The notes beneath the pieces were generated by a model that saw only the letters and a program-made list of their open reading frames with translations, did not search any database and was not told the DNA's origin. 64,000 nucleotides of DNA. It comes from Chryseobacterium viscerum (GTDB taxonomy: Bacteria > Bacteroidota > Bacteroidia > Flavobacteriales > Weeksellaceae). Positions 1 to 9,577 of this stretch are shown piece after piece. The stretch is taken from positions 1 to 64,000 of the forward strand of contig NZ_JAPDFT010000003.1 of assembly GCF_025949665.1 (NCBI RefSeq), given 5' to 3'. The position numbers and the translations under genes are program-made. Each line of letters begins with the position of its first letter. Positions within the stretch are counted from its first letter, which is position 1.

Positions 1-75
1 TTTGAAGTTTCATAATGTTCCCGCCTATCTAAAGGCTCTTCTGCGCTACTGTTATACTCTCGTTTTTCAGTGGGG

Positions 76-107
76 CAAAGATAACAACTTATTGCAACGC
101 AAAACAA
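76..107 (-). promoter_or_regulatory. Candidate promoter for a gene leaving the left edge
   Basis: Read on the minus strand there is TATCTTTG at 83-76, matching the Bacteroidota -7 consensus TAnnTTTG, and a TTG at 107-105, 21 bp upstream, in the -33 position. About 60 nt downstream an ATG at 13-11 starts a frame reading M-K-L-Q that runs off the window, so the promoter probably serves a minus-strand gene whose body is not visible. The 5' leader contains a small GCCT/AGGC hairpin. The gene cannot be identified from four codons. Confidence 0.4.
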
Positions 108-253
108 ACTTATTTAACTTAAATTTTACCGTTTCGTAATATTTAGTCCTAAACCACTGGAAGGCAGTGAGAAAAATTTTAAACATTTGTTTGGAGTATT
201 GGGTGAGGGGGCTGGAGGGTTGGAGAGTTGGGGCGTTGGAGAGGGGGTTCAAG

Positions 254-335
254 TAATAAGTAATAAGTAATAAGTAATGAGTAATGAGTAATGAGTAATG
301 AGTAATGAGTAATGAGTAATGAGTAATGAGTAATG
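254..335. repeat. Heptanucleotide tandem repeat (TAATRAG)
   Basis: Eleven perfect 7-bp units, three TAATAAG followed by eight TAATGAG, plus a partial unit. It lies in a 750-bp non-coding gap. It is the cleanest member of a set of 7-bp-register intergenic sequences in this window (see 8136-8202, 28268-28288, 36401-36442, 38017-38056, 49022-49049, 50884-50967 and 53914-53955). Confidence 0.9.
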
Positions 336-719
336 GAAGGTATACATATATATAATAGTAGAGTTTCTTAAAGCGGATTATTTAAGGTTCGGATAAAGCC
401 CATTTATATGGAATATAGAGTTGAATAGATAAGGTTATTCTTTGTTGTGAGTATAGTAAACTGCAGATAACGCAGATCTTCACAAACGTTTTTATATAAA
501 GATAGAGTAAAAGTGATCTATATATTATTATACAGTGTAGGATACAGAAGGGTGTTAATTTTTGTTATATTTGCTTGCTAAACTAAAAACCATCAATGCA
601 ATTCAGAAATAACAAAATTGTTATAAAATAGTTTCTAAACATTAGTGCTTTTCTACTTTTCCAATCATTATAATAGATGTAATTGTCATAAAACCGGCCA
701 TCATCTTTTTTTGATTCCT
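336..719. other. Intergenic region, AT-rich, no gene seen
   Basis: No convincing coding frame occurs here on either strand. Around 391-415 there is a degenerate copy (ATAAAGCCCA followed by TATGGAATAT) of a sequence that also occurs at 36363-36385, so a dispersed non-coding repeat remnant is present. The rest shows no recognisable structure. Confidence 0.5.
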
Positions 720-727
720 TACATTTG
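720..727 (+). promoter_or_regulatory. -7 promoter element of the M16 peptidase gene
   Basis: TACATTTG matches the Bacteroidota -7 consensus TAnnTTTG and lies 39 nt upstream of the ATG at 767. No TTG sits at the expected -33 distance, so the assignment rests on the -7 match and position alone. Confidence 0.45.
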
Positions 728-766
728 TAGTGCATTCCGGATTCTAAGGAATGAAATGAGTTTTAT

Positions 767-3634
767 ATGACAGACAGAAAATATAAGGAAACGGTTCACA
801 CAGATAAAAACCAATACGAATATATTACAATAGCCCACGACGAAAATAAAGTCAGAATCTATACTTTGAAAAATGGGTTGAAAGTTTTTCTTGCTCAAAA
901 TTTTGATGCTCCGAGAATACAGACTTTCATTCCTGTAAGAACAGGAAGTAATAATGATCCTGCAGATAATACAGGGCTGGCTCATTATCTCGAGCACATG
1001 ATGTTTAAAGGAACTTCTCACATCGGAACTCAGAACTGGGAAAAGGAAAAAAAGCTTCTTGACCAGATCTCGGCTTTATATGAAGAGCATAAAGCAGAGC
1101 AGGACTCTGAAAAGAAAAGAGAAATCTACAAAAAGATCGATAAAGTATCTCAGGAAGCCAGTCAATATGCTATTGCCAATGAATACGACAAAGCTATTTC
1201 TTCTCTGGGAGCTACGGGAACGAATGCCCATACCTGGTTTGATGAAACCGTATATAAAAACAATATTCCAAACAACGAGCTTGAAAAGTGGCTGAAAATA
1301 GAGAAGGAAAGATTTTCTGAGATTGTACTTCGTCTTTTCCATACGGAACTGGAATCTGTATATGAAGAGTTCAACAGAGCTCAGGACAATGACACCAGAC
1401 TTGTGAACTACGAACTAATGGATGCTCTTTTTCCTACTCATCCTAATGGACAGCAAACGACATTGGGAAAACCGGAACACTTGAAGAATCCTTCCATGAA
1501 GGCTATTCATAAGTACTTCGATGAATATTATGTTCCTAATAATTATGCTATGGTACTGGTTGGGGATCTTGATTTTGAAGAAACCATTCAGTTGATCGAT
1601 CAGTATTTCGGCACTTTACCTTACAAAGAGCTTCCTAAAAAGACACCGATTATTGAACAACCTATTACAAAAATTGTAACAAAAACGGTAAAAAGCCCTA
1701 CTACCCCACGAACTCAGCTTGCATGGAGAACAGAAAGCTATGGAACAAGGGATGCTATGCTTGCAGATGTTGTTGCCAATATTCTTAGTAACAGAGGCGA
1801 AGCCGGATTACTGGATTTGCATATCAATCAGACTCAAAAAATGCTTTGGGCTCAGGCATTTTCTGTGGGCTTAAGACAATATGGATATTTTTCTATTGTA
1901 GCCGTTCCTAAAGAAAGCCAAACTCTAGAGGAAGCAAAGAACATGGTCCTGGAAGAAATTGAACTGATAAAGAAAGGAGACTTCCCGGATTGGATGCTGC
2001 CAGCCATCATCAATGATTTCAAACTTCAGAGAATGAAGGGGCTCGAAACTGCAGAAGGACTTGCTACTACTCTTTATGATTCTTATATAAAAGGAAGAAC
2101 CTGGGAAGAGGAACTGAATGAGATGGATGAATACGCTGCTTTTACTAAAGAAGATGTGGTGAATTTTGCTAATGATTTTTTCAAAGAAAATTATGTGGTG
2201 GTCAACAAAGAAAAAGGTGTAAACGACAAATTGATCAGGGTTGAGAATCCTGGAATCACTCCTGTTAAAATAAACCGTGATGCCCAGTCTGAATTTTTAA
2301 AAGAGATTTTAGCAGATAAAACGGAGGATATTAAGCCTGAATTTATCGACTATCAGAAAGAAATTGCCACTGATCAGCTTAACGGAAAGAAATTGAGTTT
2401 CGTCAAGAATAAATATAATGATATTGCACAGCTGCATTTCATCTTTCCTTTTGGAAGTGACAATGACAGAGATTTAGGGGTTTCCACTCAATTGCTGCAA
2501 TATCTGGGTACGGATACTCTTTCTCCAGAAGATTTAAAAAAAGAATTCTTCAAAATAGGAATCAGTAATGATTTTAAAACCACGAATGATCAGTTGATCA
2601 TTTCTCTAAGCGGGCTGGAAGAAAATATAGAAAAAGGAATTGCTCTTCTACAGCACTGGATGCATGATGTAAAACCAGACCAGGAAATCTACAATCAGTT
2701 TGTAGGAACTGTACTGGAAAACCGACAGGCCATCAAGAAAGATAAAAACCGTATTATGACAGCCCTTACCAATTATACGAAATTAGGTGATCACTCACGT
2801 TTTACAGATGTCATTTCCAAAGAAGAACTTGAAAACAGCAATTCTGAAGTCTTCACAGACAGAATGAAAAAGCTTTTCAAATATCCATATCAGGTATTCT
2901 TCTATGGCAAAAGTTTTGAAAATTTCAAGACATATATTGGTCAGTATATAGAAACTGAAAGTCTTCAGATCCCGGAAGCTAAGCAATATCCTGAGCCTGC
3001 TACCGGAGGAAATGTAAATTTCATCAATTATGACATGGTTCAGATGGAAATGAGCAAGATAGGAAAAGGAAATCAGGTGAACCCACTTCATTTTGGAAAG
3101 ATCAATGTATTTAATGAATATTTTGGGCGGGGATTATCATCCATTGTTTTCCAGGAAATCCGTGAAAGTAAGAGTCTTGCTTATTCTGCTTACGTTTCGT
3201 ATGCAGCGAACTCTGAACTTAACCATCCTGATTATGTAACAACTTATATCGGAACTCAGCCTGATAAACTGATGATCGCTGTGGATACGTTGAATGAACT
3301 GATGAACGAGCTTCCTGAAGTACCTATTCAGTTTGAAAATGCCAGAAATGCGGCTCTGAAACAGATTGCTTCAACAAGAGTTACCCGGAATAATATATTT
3401 TTCAATACATTAAGATTGAAGAAACTGAATATTTATCATGACTTCAGGAAAGACATCTATAAGCAGATTCAGGATCTTAAATTTGAAGATATCAAACATT
3501 TTTATCAGACAGAAGTCAAGTCCATAGATTTTAATACAGCCATTATCGGTAAAAAAGAGAATCTTAATATGGAAGCCGTTAATAAAATGGGAACATTTAA
3601 AGAAGTAAGTCTGAAAGATATTTTCGGACATTAA
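767..3634 (+). CDS. M16 family zinc metallopeptidase (pitrilysin/insulinase type)
   Basis: 955 residues with the inverted zinc motif HxxEH at His73-Glu76-His77 (HYLEH). An acidic stretch around 194-201 (ELESVYEE) is the expected region of the third zinc ligand. M16 enzymes are built from repeated M16 domains that form a clamshell; the length fits a full two-half protein, with only the N-terminal half carrying the zinc motif. No signal peptide is visible, so it is probably cytosolic, or periplasmic by an unrecognised route. It likely degrades peptides of intermediate length. It is monocistronic, with its own -7 box at 720-727 and a strong terminator directly after the stop. Confidence 0.9.
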   Translation: MTDRKYKETVHTDKNQYEYITIAHDENKVRIYTLKNGLKVFLAQNFDAPRIQTFIPVRTGSNNDPADNTGLAHYLEHMMFKGTSHIGTQNWEKEKKLLDQISALYEEHKAEQDSEKKREIYKKIDKVSQEASQYAIANEYDKAISSLGATGTNAHTWFDETVYKNNIPNNELEKWLKIEKERFSEIVLRLFHTELESVYEEFNRAQDNDTRLVNYELMDALFPTHPNGQQTTLGKPEHLKNPSMKAIHKYFDEYYVPNNYAMVLVGDLDFEETIQLIDQYFGTLPYKELPKKTPIIEQPITKIVTKTVKSPTTPRTQLAWRTESYGTRDAMLADVVANILSNRGEAGLLDLHINQTQKMLWAQAFSVGLRQYGYFSIVAVPKESQTLEEAKNMVLEEIELIKKGDFPDWMLPAIINDFKLQRMKGLETAEGLATTLYDSYIKGRTWEEELNEMDEYAAFTKEDVVNFANDFFKENYVVVNKEKGVNDKLIRVENPGITPVKINRDAQSEFLKEILADKTEDIKPEFIDYQKEIATDQLNGKKLSFVKNKYNDIAQLHFIFPFGSDNDRDLGVSTQLLQYLGTDTLSPEDLKKEFFKIGISNDFKTTNDQLIISLSGLEENIEKGIALLQHWMHDVKPDQEIYNQFVGTVLENRQAIKKDKNRIMTALTNYTKLGDHSRFTDVISKEELENSNSEVFTDRMKKLFKYPYQVFFYGKSFENFKTYIGQYIETESLQIPEAKQYPEPATGGNVNFINYDMVQMEMSKIGKGNQVNPLHFGKINVFNEYFGRGLSSIVFQEIRESKSLAYSAYVSYAANSELNHPDYVTTYIGTQPDKLMIAVDTLNELMNELPEVPIQFENARNAALKQIASTRVTRNNIFFNTLRLKKLNIYHDFRKDIYKQIQDLKFEDIKHFYQTEVKSIDFNTAIIGKKENLNMEAVNKMGTFKEVSLKDIFGH

Positions 3635-3676
3635 AAACAAACCGCCCGATAACTTTATCGGGCGGTTTGTTTTTTA
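3635..3676. terminator. Bidirectional rho-independent terminator
   Basis: Near-perfect hairpin with an AACCGCCCGATA arm, a 4-nt loop and TATCGGGCGGTT, flanked by A-run and T-run. It lies between the convergent M16 gene and the GNAT gene and can serve both strands. Confidence 0.9.
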
Positions 3677-3699
3677 ATAATTTATAATTTATAATTTTT

Positions 3700-4776
3700 T
3701 TACGTCATCATACAATCCCCGTCCCCATCCTGATAGTTGGGGTTAAAATTGTCCGGAAGTAATTCCAACAGCTGTTTATGAAACAGGTATTCTCTTTTAA
3801 AATCACGGTCATAGATATGAGAAAATGTTTTTGATTGTTGTATTTTCTTATTCAATACAGTTTGATAAGAAGTAAAACCTTTTACTTTATGAGTAACAAT
3901 AAAATAATTTAAAACCCGGACAACCTCATCTAAATTATCATCCGCAAAAAGGTAAGGGATTTTAAGATAGCCATCACGGAGCTGCAACAGAAAACAAGAT
4001 GTAAGTTTATTATTCTGATCCCAAATTTTAATCCAGAAATATTTAAAGCTGTCAGCAAAACTTGAAAACAGGTATTTCTCATCTTTTTTACCTTTCAGGA
4101 CCCAGGGGTTTTCTATAAAAGTATTAATTTCATCTGCATTACGTATCCATGAAAATCCATTGATAAAGTCTGCACTTTCTTTATCAATACGATAAAGAAC
4201 TTCATATTTGAAATCCGGTTTCTGTACCGGTAAGTTCTTTATTGAGACTAATAAATTGGCAGCAGCATCCAGAGTGTGAAAAAGAGGTTTCAATGGTTTT
4301 GTTCCCGGTTTCTTTTCAGGAATCATTTTAGCAGCATCGGTTCTGAAATAATAGCGTTTCCCTTCTTTAGGAAAGACATATTCAAAAACACCCATAATAT
4401 TGTAGAGTGCTTCTGCTTCTTTGGTGAATTCTGTGATGGCAATTCTGCCTTCGTATTCTTCAAAAACTCTTTTCAGTAATGCTTTCGCCGGCCTTTTCTT
4501 TCTGTATTCCGGGTTTACATACAAGGTACTAAGCCAGGCATAGCGGATTTCCTTTCCATCAACCTCAAAGCAATCCGGAAAACATCCTACATAACCAATA
4601 AGCTTTTCTTCAAAAAATGCCAGAATAAGAAGGGTGTCTTCCTCTGTCGCCTTAGGATTCTGAATATGTGACAATGCACGATGTTTTGTAATAGGAAGAA
4701 AATCATATTGCTGAAAATCTCCGGAGAATATAAAATCTTCCAGCTCTTTTCTGTTGAATGTTCTCAGCACTATCAT
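3700..4776 (-). CDS. GNAT family N-acetyltransferase, long form
   Basis: 358 residues. The first ~140 form a GNAT fold: a beta4-type segment containing LSTLYVNPEYRKKRPAKALL resembles the acetyl-CoA binding motif A, and is followed by EALYNIMGVFEYV, typical of the C-terminal GNAT core. The remaining ~200 residues are unassigned and could be a second degenerate acyltransferase-like domain, as in FemAB or Eis-like proteins. The ATG overlaps the stop of the upstream polysaccharide deacetylase by 4 bp (ATGA), so the two are translationally coupled. A joint role in modifying a surface or secreted polysaccharide is an inference from this coupling. Confidence 0.75.
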   Translation of the reverse strand: MIVLRTFNRKELEDFIFSGDFQQYDFLPITKHRALSHIQNPKATEEDTLLILAFFEEKLIGYVGCFPDCFEVDGKEIRYAWLSTLYVNPEYRKKRPAKALLKRVFEEYEGRIAITEFTKEAEALYNIMGVFEYVFPKEGKRYYFRTDAAKMIPEKKPGTKPLKPLFHTLDAAANLLVSIKNLPVQKPDFKYEVLYRIDKESADFINGFSWIRNADEINTFIENPWVLKGKKDEKYLFSSFADSFKYFWIKIWDQNNKLTSCFLLQLRDGYLKIPYLFADDNLDEVVRVLNYFIVTHKVKGFTSYQTVLNKKIQQSKTFSHIYDRDFKREYLFHKQLLELLPDNFNPNYQDGDGDCMMT

Positions 4777-5771
4777 TTTCTCAGAATGGTATTTTTATTA
4801 ATCAGTCTCTTCAGTTTGAAATAAGCAGTTTCTTTTTTCAGGATCTGTTCTCCGCTCTCACCCATTTCCATTGGAATCCTTTGAAAATTTCTCTTTACAC
4901 TGTCCAGTTTTATACCAGCGCAACCAAAGCTGCAATAGATTTCTTCATTTTTAAAGAGCTCATCAAAAAAATCTTTCCTTACTCCAAAATCTGTAAACGG
5001 AAATGCAAAGCTTTCATAGAGGAAACTATTTTCTTTTAAATAAGCAAAAGTTTTATCCGTAGTTTCCATCTGGTCTTTCAAAGATAAATCTCCATATTTC
5101 GGGTGATCCCAGCTGTGAGAAGAGATTCCAAAACCTTTTCTGGTAAGCATTTTTAGTTCTTCTGTACTTAAATAAGGTTGATGTTCTTTTGAATACGCTT
5201 TAAAATCTACCTCTAACTTTTCAGCAAGCCTATCCAAAATATCTTTTCCCTGATAATTTATAGATAAAATCTTCTTTTGTAAACCGCGCCTATCAATATT
5301 TTTCAATGATAGGATAAAATAAATTTCAGGATCTATGGTTTTTATTTTTTCAGCAGCATCAGCAAGAAGGCTCGCCTTACATCTGAACATCATGTCTTTA
5401 TTATCAATGAAAGCAGGGTTTACAAAATTACAGGCATAAATTCCCTTTCGTTCCAAAATAGGAAAGACAATATCGTAGAACTCTCTGAAACCATCATCAA
5501 AAGTTAGAAGGGCAATTTTTTTCTTAGGTTTAAAATCCCCGGACATACAGTCTTTGAACTCCTGCCAATTAACAAACTGAAAATTTCTGGCCATATGATC
5601 GAGATCGTCTTCAAACTGTTTAGTTGTCTTATAACGGATCACATGTTTTAAATGAGGAAGTTCTTTGTCTGAAACGCTATGATAAAGCGGCAGACAATAA
5701 TCCAGCGGAAATGATTTCCCGATATTCTCAGATTCAAAAGCTGCCAAAACATTGATGATTCTGTCTTTCAT
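4773..5771 (-). CDS. Polysaccharide deacetylase family protein (NodB homology)
   Basis: 332 residues with the NodB hallmarks: LLTFDDGF, where the first Asp of DDG is the catalytic base and the second binds metal, and SSHSWDHP, an H-x3-H metal-binding motif. These enzymes (carbohydrate esterase 4) remove N- or O-acetyl groups from polysaccharides. There is no obvious signal peptide. It is the first gene of a two-gene operon with the GNAT protein at 3700-4776, overlapping it by 4 bp. Deacetylation by this protein and acylation by its partner would be a coherent modification pair, but the substrate is unknown. Confidence 0.85.
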   Translation of the reverse strand: MKDRIINVLAAFESENIGKSFPLDYCLPLYHSVSDKELPHLKHVIRYKTTKQFEDDLDHMARNFQFVNWQEFKDCMSGDFKPKKKIALLTFDDGFREFYDIVFPILERKGIYACNFVNPAFIDNKDMMFRCKASLLADAAEKIKTIDPEIYFILSLKNIDRRGLQKKILSINYQGKDILDRLAEKLEVDFKAYSKEHQPYLSTEELKMLTRKGFGISSHSWDHPKYGDLSLKDQMETTDKTFAYLKENSFLYESFAFPFTDFGVRKDFFDELFKNEEIYCSFGCAGIKLDSVKRNFQRIPMEMGESGEQILKKETAYFKLKRLINKNTILRK

Positions 5772-5842
5772 CCTATTTTAAATAAAAAAGAATCTATTCA
5801 AAATTAAATTCAAATAGATTCTTAAAGGTATAACTTTTAAAA

Positions 5843-7981
5843 TTATTTTATGATCTTCATTTCATCAACAAGCCACTTTGAGTCAGCGAACTTCTCGATG
5901 ATGAAAAGAATATATTTTGTATCTACCATAATGTTTCTGCTGAAACGTGGGTCATAGTTGATATCACTCATTGTTCCTTCCCACTGTCTGTCAAAATTCA
6001 ATCCTACAAGGTTTCCGTTCGCATCAAGCGCAGGGCTTCCAGAGTTTCCTCCTGTTGTATGGTTTGTTGCAGTGAATCCTACAGGAACATCACCCGTTTT
6101 ATCCTTATAATTTCCAAAATCTTTTTTGTTATAAAGATCAATCAGTTTTTTGGGAACATCAAATTCATAATCCCCAGGAACATATTTTTCCATTACTCCT
6201 GCCAGGTGAGTCTGATACCCGTAAGAAACTGCATCTCTAGGAGCAGACCCTTTTACTTTACCATACGTTACACGAAGCGTTGAGTTAGCATCCGGGAAGA
6301 ATTTTCTGTCTTTATCCGTCTGCATCTGCTGAGCCATAAACTTTTTCTGTAATGCATCAATTTTTGCCTGCATTGAAGTATACTGAGGATCTGCAGTTTT
6401 CATGTACGTTTCTTTCATAGCAACATACAGCTGGTAGATAGGATCTTTCTTTAAAGTCTTGATCAGTTTATCCTGGTTAGAAAACGCTTTATCAATATCT
6501 GTAGTCAATGTTCCTCCATTCACAGCAGTTCTTCCTGTGATGATAGAGTTTTTAGACATATCTTCTATTACAGGAATATTCGGGCTTTCATCTTTATATT
6601 TGCTGAATCCTGCCGGCAAAAACTGAGGTGCCGTTTTATTAACGTATAAAGCCAATAGCTTTGCTGTTACCTTAGCATCAAGCTCTGCACTGTAGTCTTT
6701 ATAGAAAGAAGTTAATTTTGTTTTTAACTTTGAAAGTTCCTTTTCATCCATTCTTCCTGCTTCTACAGATGCTATGAAATCATAATAATCACCTGCAAGT
6801 TTCAAAGTCTCTGCATTTCTGATTACTTCTGTGTAGTAAGCATTGTTTAATGCATAAGGAGCCTGATCATTGTACAGTTTATTCAGCTGGTCCAAAGTAG
6901 TTTTGATCTCCGGATTTTTAGCTACCAAAGAACCTTCATACATTACTTTCTTTTCTACAGCATTGGATTTTTTCAATCCTTCTACTTCACCGATCCATTT
7001 TTTCCAATAGTTGGCTACTGAAGCGTATTTTGAAGCATACTTGATACGTGTTTCATTATCAACACGCATTTTTTCGTCTAATGTTTTTAAAGCCACATCA
7101 CGTACAGCAATTCTTGCAGGATCAATATCCTTCATGATTTTCTCTACACCTACTGCAGGAAGATATTCTGTAGTTTTTCCCGGGAATCCGAATACAAAAG
7201 TAAAATCGTTTTCATTTTTATCTTTTATAGAAACCGGTAAGTAGTGTTTTGGAACGTAAGGTACGTTGTCTTTTGAATATTCTGCAGGCTTATTATTCTT
7301 GTCTGCATAGATTCTGAACATAGAGAAATCTCCGGTATGTCTAGGCCAAACCCAGTTGTCTGTATCACTTCCGAATTTTCCGATGCTTTGAGGCGGAGCT
7401 CCTACAAGACGGATGTCTTTATAAGTTTCGATGGTGTAAGCATAGTATTTGTTTCCATAATACATAGGCTTTACCATGATCGACTGGTAAGATTCAATTT
7501 TCTGAGAGTTTTTGTAAACCTCAATATTGTTGTTGATCCTTTTGGTAAGTTCCGGCTCCGTTAGGTTGTCCGTACCTTCTAAAATCTGATCAGTAACTTC
7601 TTTTATATCTACAATAAAATCTACTTTTACTCCCGGATTAGGAAGCTCTCCTTGTGTATTTTTTGCCCAGAATCCGTTTGAAAGAAGGTCATTCTGAACG
7701 GTAGAATGTGCCTGGATCTGACCGAAACCACAGTGATGATTGGTTAAAAGCAATCCTTTAGGCGAAATAATTTCTGCAGTACATCCGCCGTTAAACTGTA
7801 CTACTGCATCCTTTATGCTTGGTTTCTGAGGGTTGAAAATATCTTTTGCAGAAATCTTCATTCCCAAATCCTTCATTTCCTTTTCATTCAGCTCTGTAGG
7901 AATCCACATTCCGCCATATTGTTGTGCAAATGCCATTGCAGCCGGCAAAAGAAATACAGATAAAAGTATCTTTTTTGTCAT
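5843..7981 (-). CDS. S46 family dipeptidyl-peptidase, probably DPP11-type
   Basis: 712 residues from the ATG at 7981; an in-frame TTG at 7987 is less likely. The N-terminus is a signal peptide ending in AFAQ. The chymotrypsin-like triad is visible: His in TNHHCG (81-85), Asp in the TDNWVWPRHTGDFS segment, and Ser647 in GGNSGSP. Residue Ser+18 is Arg665 (FDRQWEG). In the characterised S46 enzymes this position is Gly in DPP7 (hydrophobic P1) and Arg in DPP11 (Asp/Glu P1), so acidic specificity is predicted. It is a periplasmic exopeptidase releasing dipeptides for an amino-acid-fermenting or proteolytic lifestyle. It is monocistronic. Confidence 0.93.
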   Translation of the reverse strand: MTKKILLSVFLLPAAMAFAQQYGGMWIPTELNEKEMKDLGMKISAKDIFNPQKPSIKDAVVQFNGGCTAEIISPKGLLLTNHHCGFGQIQAHSTVQNDLLSNGFWAKNTQGELPNPGVKVDFIVDIKEVTDQILEGTDNLTEPELTKRINNNIEVYKNSQKIESYQSIMVKPMYYGNKYYAYTIETYKDIRLVGAPPQSIGKFGSDTDNWVWPRHTGDFSMFRIYADKNNKPAEYSKDNVPYVPKHYLPVSIKDKNENDFTFVFGFPGKTTEYLPAVGVEKIMKDIDPARIAVRDVALKTLDEKMRVDNETRIKYASKYASVANYWKKWIGEVEGLKKSNAVEKKVMYEGSLVAKNPEIKTTLDQLNKLYNDQAPYALNNAYYTEVIRNAETLKLAGDYYDFIASVEAGRMDEKELSKLKTKLTSFYKDYSAELDAKVTAKLLALYVNKTAPQFLPAGFSKYKDESPNIPVIEDMSKNSIITGRTAVNGGTLTTDIDKAFSNQDKLIKTLKKDPIYQLYVAMKETYMKTADPQYTSMQAKIDALQKKFMAQQMQTDKDRKFFPDANSTLRVTYGKVKGSAPRDAVSYGYQTHLAGVMEKYVPGDYEFDVPKKLIDLYNKKDFGNYKDKTGDVPVGFTATNHTTGGNSGSPALDANGNLVGLNFDRQWEGTMSDINYDPRFSRNIMVDTKYILFIIEKFADSKWLVDEMKIIK

Positions 7982-8135
7982 AATCAAAATTTTGCCCGAA
8001 TTTACAAAGAAAAATAAGAATAGACCTTATAAAACAGGCGGAAAAGTTGTTAAGAGTAGGTTTTTGTAAAATGTAAAAAGTAAAATGTATTAATGACAAG
8101 TAAAACAGAATGCTCATTTAGTGATTCATAAATTT

Positions 8136-8202
8136 AACCCCGTAACCATATACCGACAACTATCAACCCAGAACATTGAACATTGAACATTGAACATTAA
8201 AC
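8136..8202. repeat. AAC-phased heptad repeat
   Basis: Four perfect GAACATT units (8171-8198) sit inside a longer stretch where AAC recurs at 7- or 14-bp intervals from 8144 to 8202. The underlying sequence has drifted but the register is kept. It is non-coding and lies between divergent genes. Confidence 0.8.
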
Positions 8203-8275
8203 TCTTCTCCCTATGGCTTAGTTTTTGTTGATTGGAAGTAACTTTATTTATTAAAACATACTTAAATCAATTATT

Positions 8276-8761
8276 ATGATGAAAAGCAAAATGCTCATGT
8301 TTGGAATGGCAGCCACTCTGTTCCTAGCTTCATGCTCTAAAAAAGAAACCACCGAAACAACAGCTACTACAGATTCTGCAACAGCTGTACAACCTGCTAC
8401 TGCGGACAGCATTACTAAAGCTACTCCTACGGCAGCTGGTGACACTTCTGAAAATGCATTAGACTGGGCTGGTACTTATGAAGCCACAATTCCTTGTGCT
8501 GACTGTCCGGGTATCAAGACTTCTTTAACACTGAGCAATGATAAAACGTTCACTATTTCTGAGGAATATCTTGACAGAAATTCAAAGAATCAGGATAAGG
8601 GATCTTTCGCATGGGATGCTACAGGAAGTATGATCACTTTAAAAGGAAAAACAGCAAACTATAAATATAAAGTGGGTGAGAATATGCTGATCCAGCTAGA
8701 TCTTGAAGGAAAAGAAATTGACGGTCCCAACAAAGATCTTTATATATTCAAGAAAAAATAA
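8276..8761 (+). CDS. NlpE-like lipoprotein (copper resistance NlpE N-terminal domain)
   Basis: 161 residues. A lipoprotein signal peptide ends at the lipobox LFLASC. A Thr/Ala-rich linker (about residues 24-58) leads to a beta-rich domain beginning with WAGTYEATIPCADCPGI. The CxxC-containing start is diagnostic of the NlpE N-terminal domain, which in Escherichia coli senses surface contact and lipoprotein trafficking stress. In Bacteroidota only this N-terminal half is usually present, as here. It should sit in the outer membrane. Whether it signals is unknown; the local context gives no partner. Confidence 0.85.
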   Translation: MMKSKMLMFGMAATLFLASCSKKETTETTATTDSATAVQPATADSITKATPTAAGDTSENALDWAGTYEATIPCADCPGIKTSLTLSNDKTFTISEEYLDRNSKNQDKGSFAWDATGSMITLKGKTANYKYKVGENMLIQLDLEGKEIDGPNKDLYIFKKK

Positions 8762-8790
8762 AAATAAAGGCTCAGGCCTTTATTTTTTTG
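8762..8790. terminator. Rho-independent terminator between convergent genes
   Basis: AAATAAAGGC, a TCAG loop, then GCCTTTATTT followed by a T-run. A-runs on the other side make it usable for the opposing MgtC gene too. Confidence 0.85.
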
Positions 8791-8803
8791 CTTTTTATAT
8801 CCT

Positions 8804-9451
8804 CTAAAACTGATAAGCTGTAATCTTCGGATCATCTACCAACCGTTTGATGACTTCTTCATGATGAGTATTTTTACCTGTTAATCTCCATATTACCGCT
8901 AAATTCCCTTGTGAATACTGCTGTTTGATCATCTGATAGTTTAAATGCTGCTCTTTAAAAATACTTTCACAATATTTAATGTCTCCTGAATTGGCAAGTG
9001 TAATTCTATACTCTCTTACTTTGTGATAATTATCAATAAAATTCTGGAGATAGGTTAAGGCACTCAAAATGATCAGAACCAAAGCAGTTCCTAGAAGTGC
9101 AATGTAAACATATCCGGAACCTACCGCCATTCCTATTGAAGCCGTTGCCCAAATGGTGGTTGCTGTGGTAATCCCTTCAATTTTATTGTCACCTTTAAAA
9201 ATCACTCCTGCTCCCAAAAATCCGATTCCGGTAATAATATTGGCTGCAAGACGGTCCGGATTTGCCACTCCTATTTTGATGGAAAGAATTGTAAACAAAC
9301 AGGCTCCGAAACACACCAGAATAAAAGTTCTGAGACCGGCAGATTTATTTCGGTATTCGCGTTCAGCACCAATGAACAGTCCTAAAATAACAGAAATAAG
9401 AATGAGCAGCAATTCATTTTTGATAGCGTAATGGTCCTGAAGAAAATCCAT
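8804..9451 (-). CDS. MgtC/SapB family membrane protein
   Basis: 215 residues. The N-terminal half carries four to five hydrophobic segments and the family signature GLFIGAEREYRNKSAGLRT (conserved Arg-Glu and Gly-Leu-Arg-Thr), then GIGFLGAGVIFK. The C-terminal ~70 residues form a soluble ACT-like domain (YRITLANSGDIKYCESIF). MgtC proteins affect magnesium homeostasis, ATP synthase activity and survival at low magnesium in other bacteria. No Mg transporter gene is adjacent, so the physiological role here is open. The ATG follows an A/T-rich leader and no other gene shares the transcript. Confidence 0.88.
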   Translation of the reverse strand: MDFLQDHYAIKNELLLILISVILGLFIGAEREYRNKSAGLRTFILVCFGACLFTILSIKIGVANPDRLAANIITGIGFLGAGVIFKGDNKIEGITTATTIWATASIGMAVGSGYVYIALLGTALVLIILSALTYLQNFIDNYHKVREYRITLANSGDIKYCESIFKEQHLNYQMIKQQYSQGNLAVIWRLTGKNTHHEEVIKRLVDDPKITAYQF

Positions 9452-9577
9452 TTTTTTTACAATTTAAATGTAGAATAAAATTACGATAAAAAATTTATCC
9501 TCGGGGCTGTCATTAAACTTTGTTTAGGGCAGGAAGATTTTATTGGACTGAAAAACTTTCGTAATATTACAGATTAA

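Noticed and set aside
254..335. CRISPR-like array
   Set aside because: Units are 7 bp and directly adjacent, without spacers; no cas genes are present.
767..3634. Antisense and overlapping frames within the M16 gene (e.g. 1076-1342 and 2795-3091)
   Set aside because: Shadows of a well-supported coding gene with no domain or start signal of their own.
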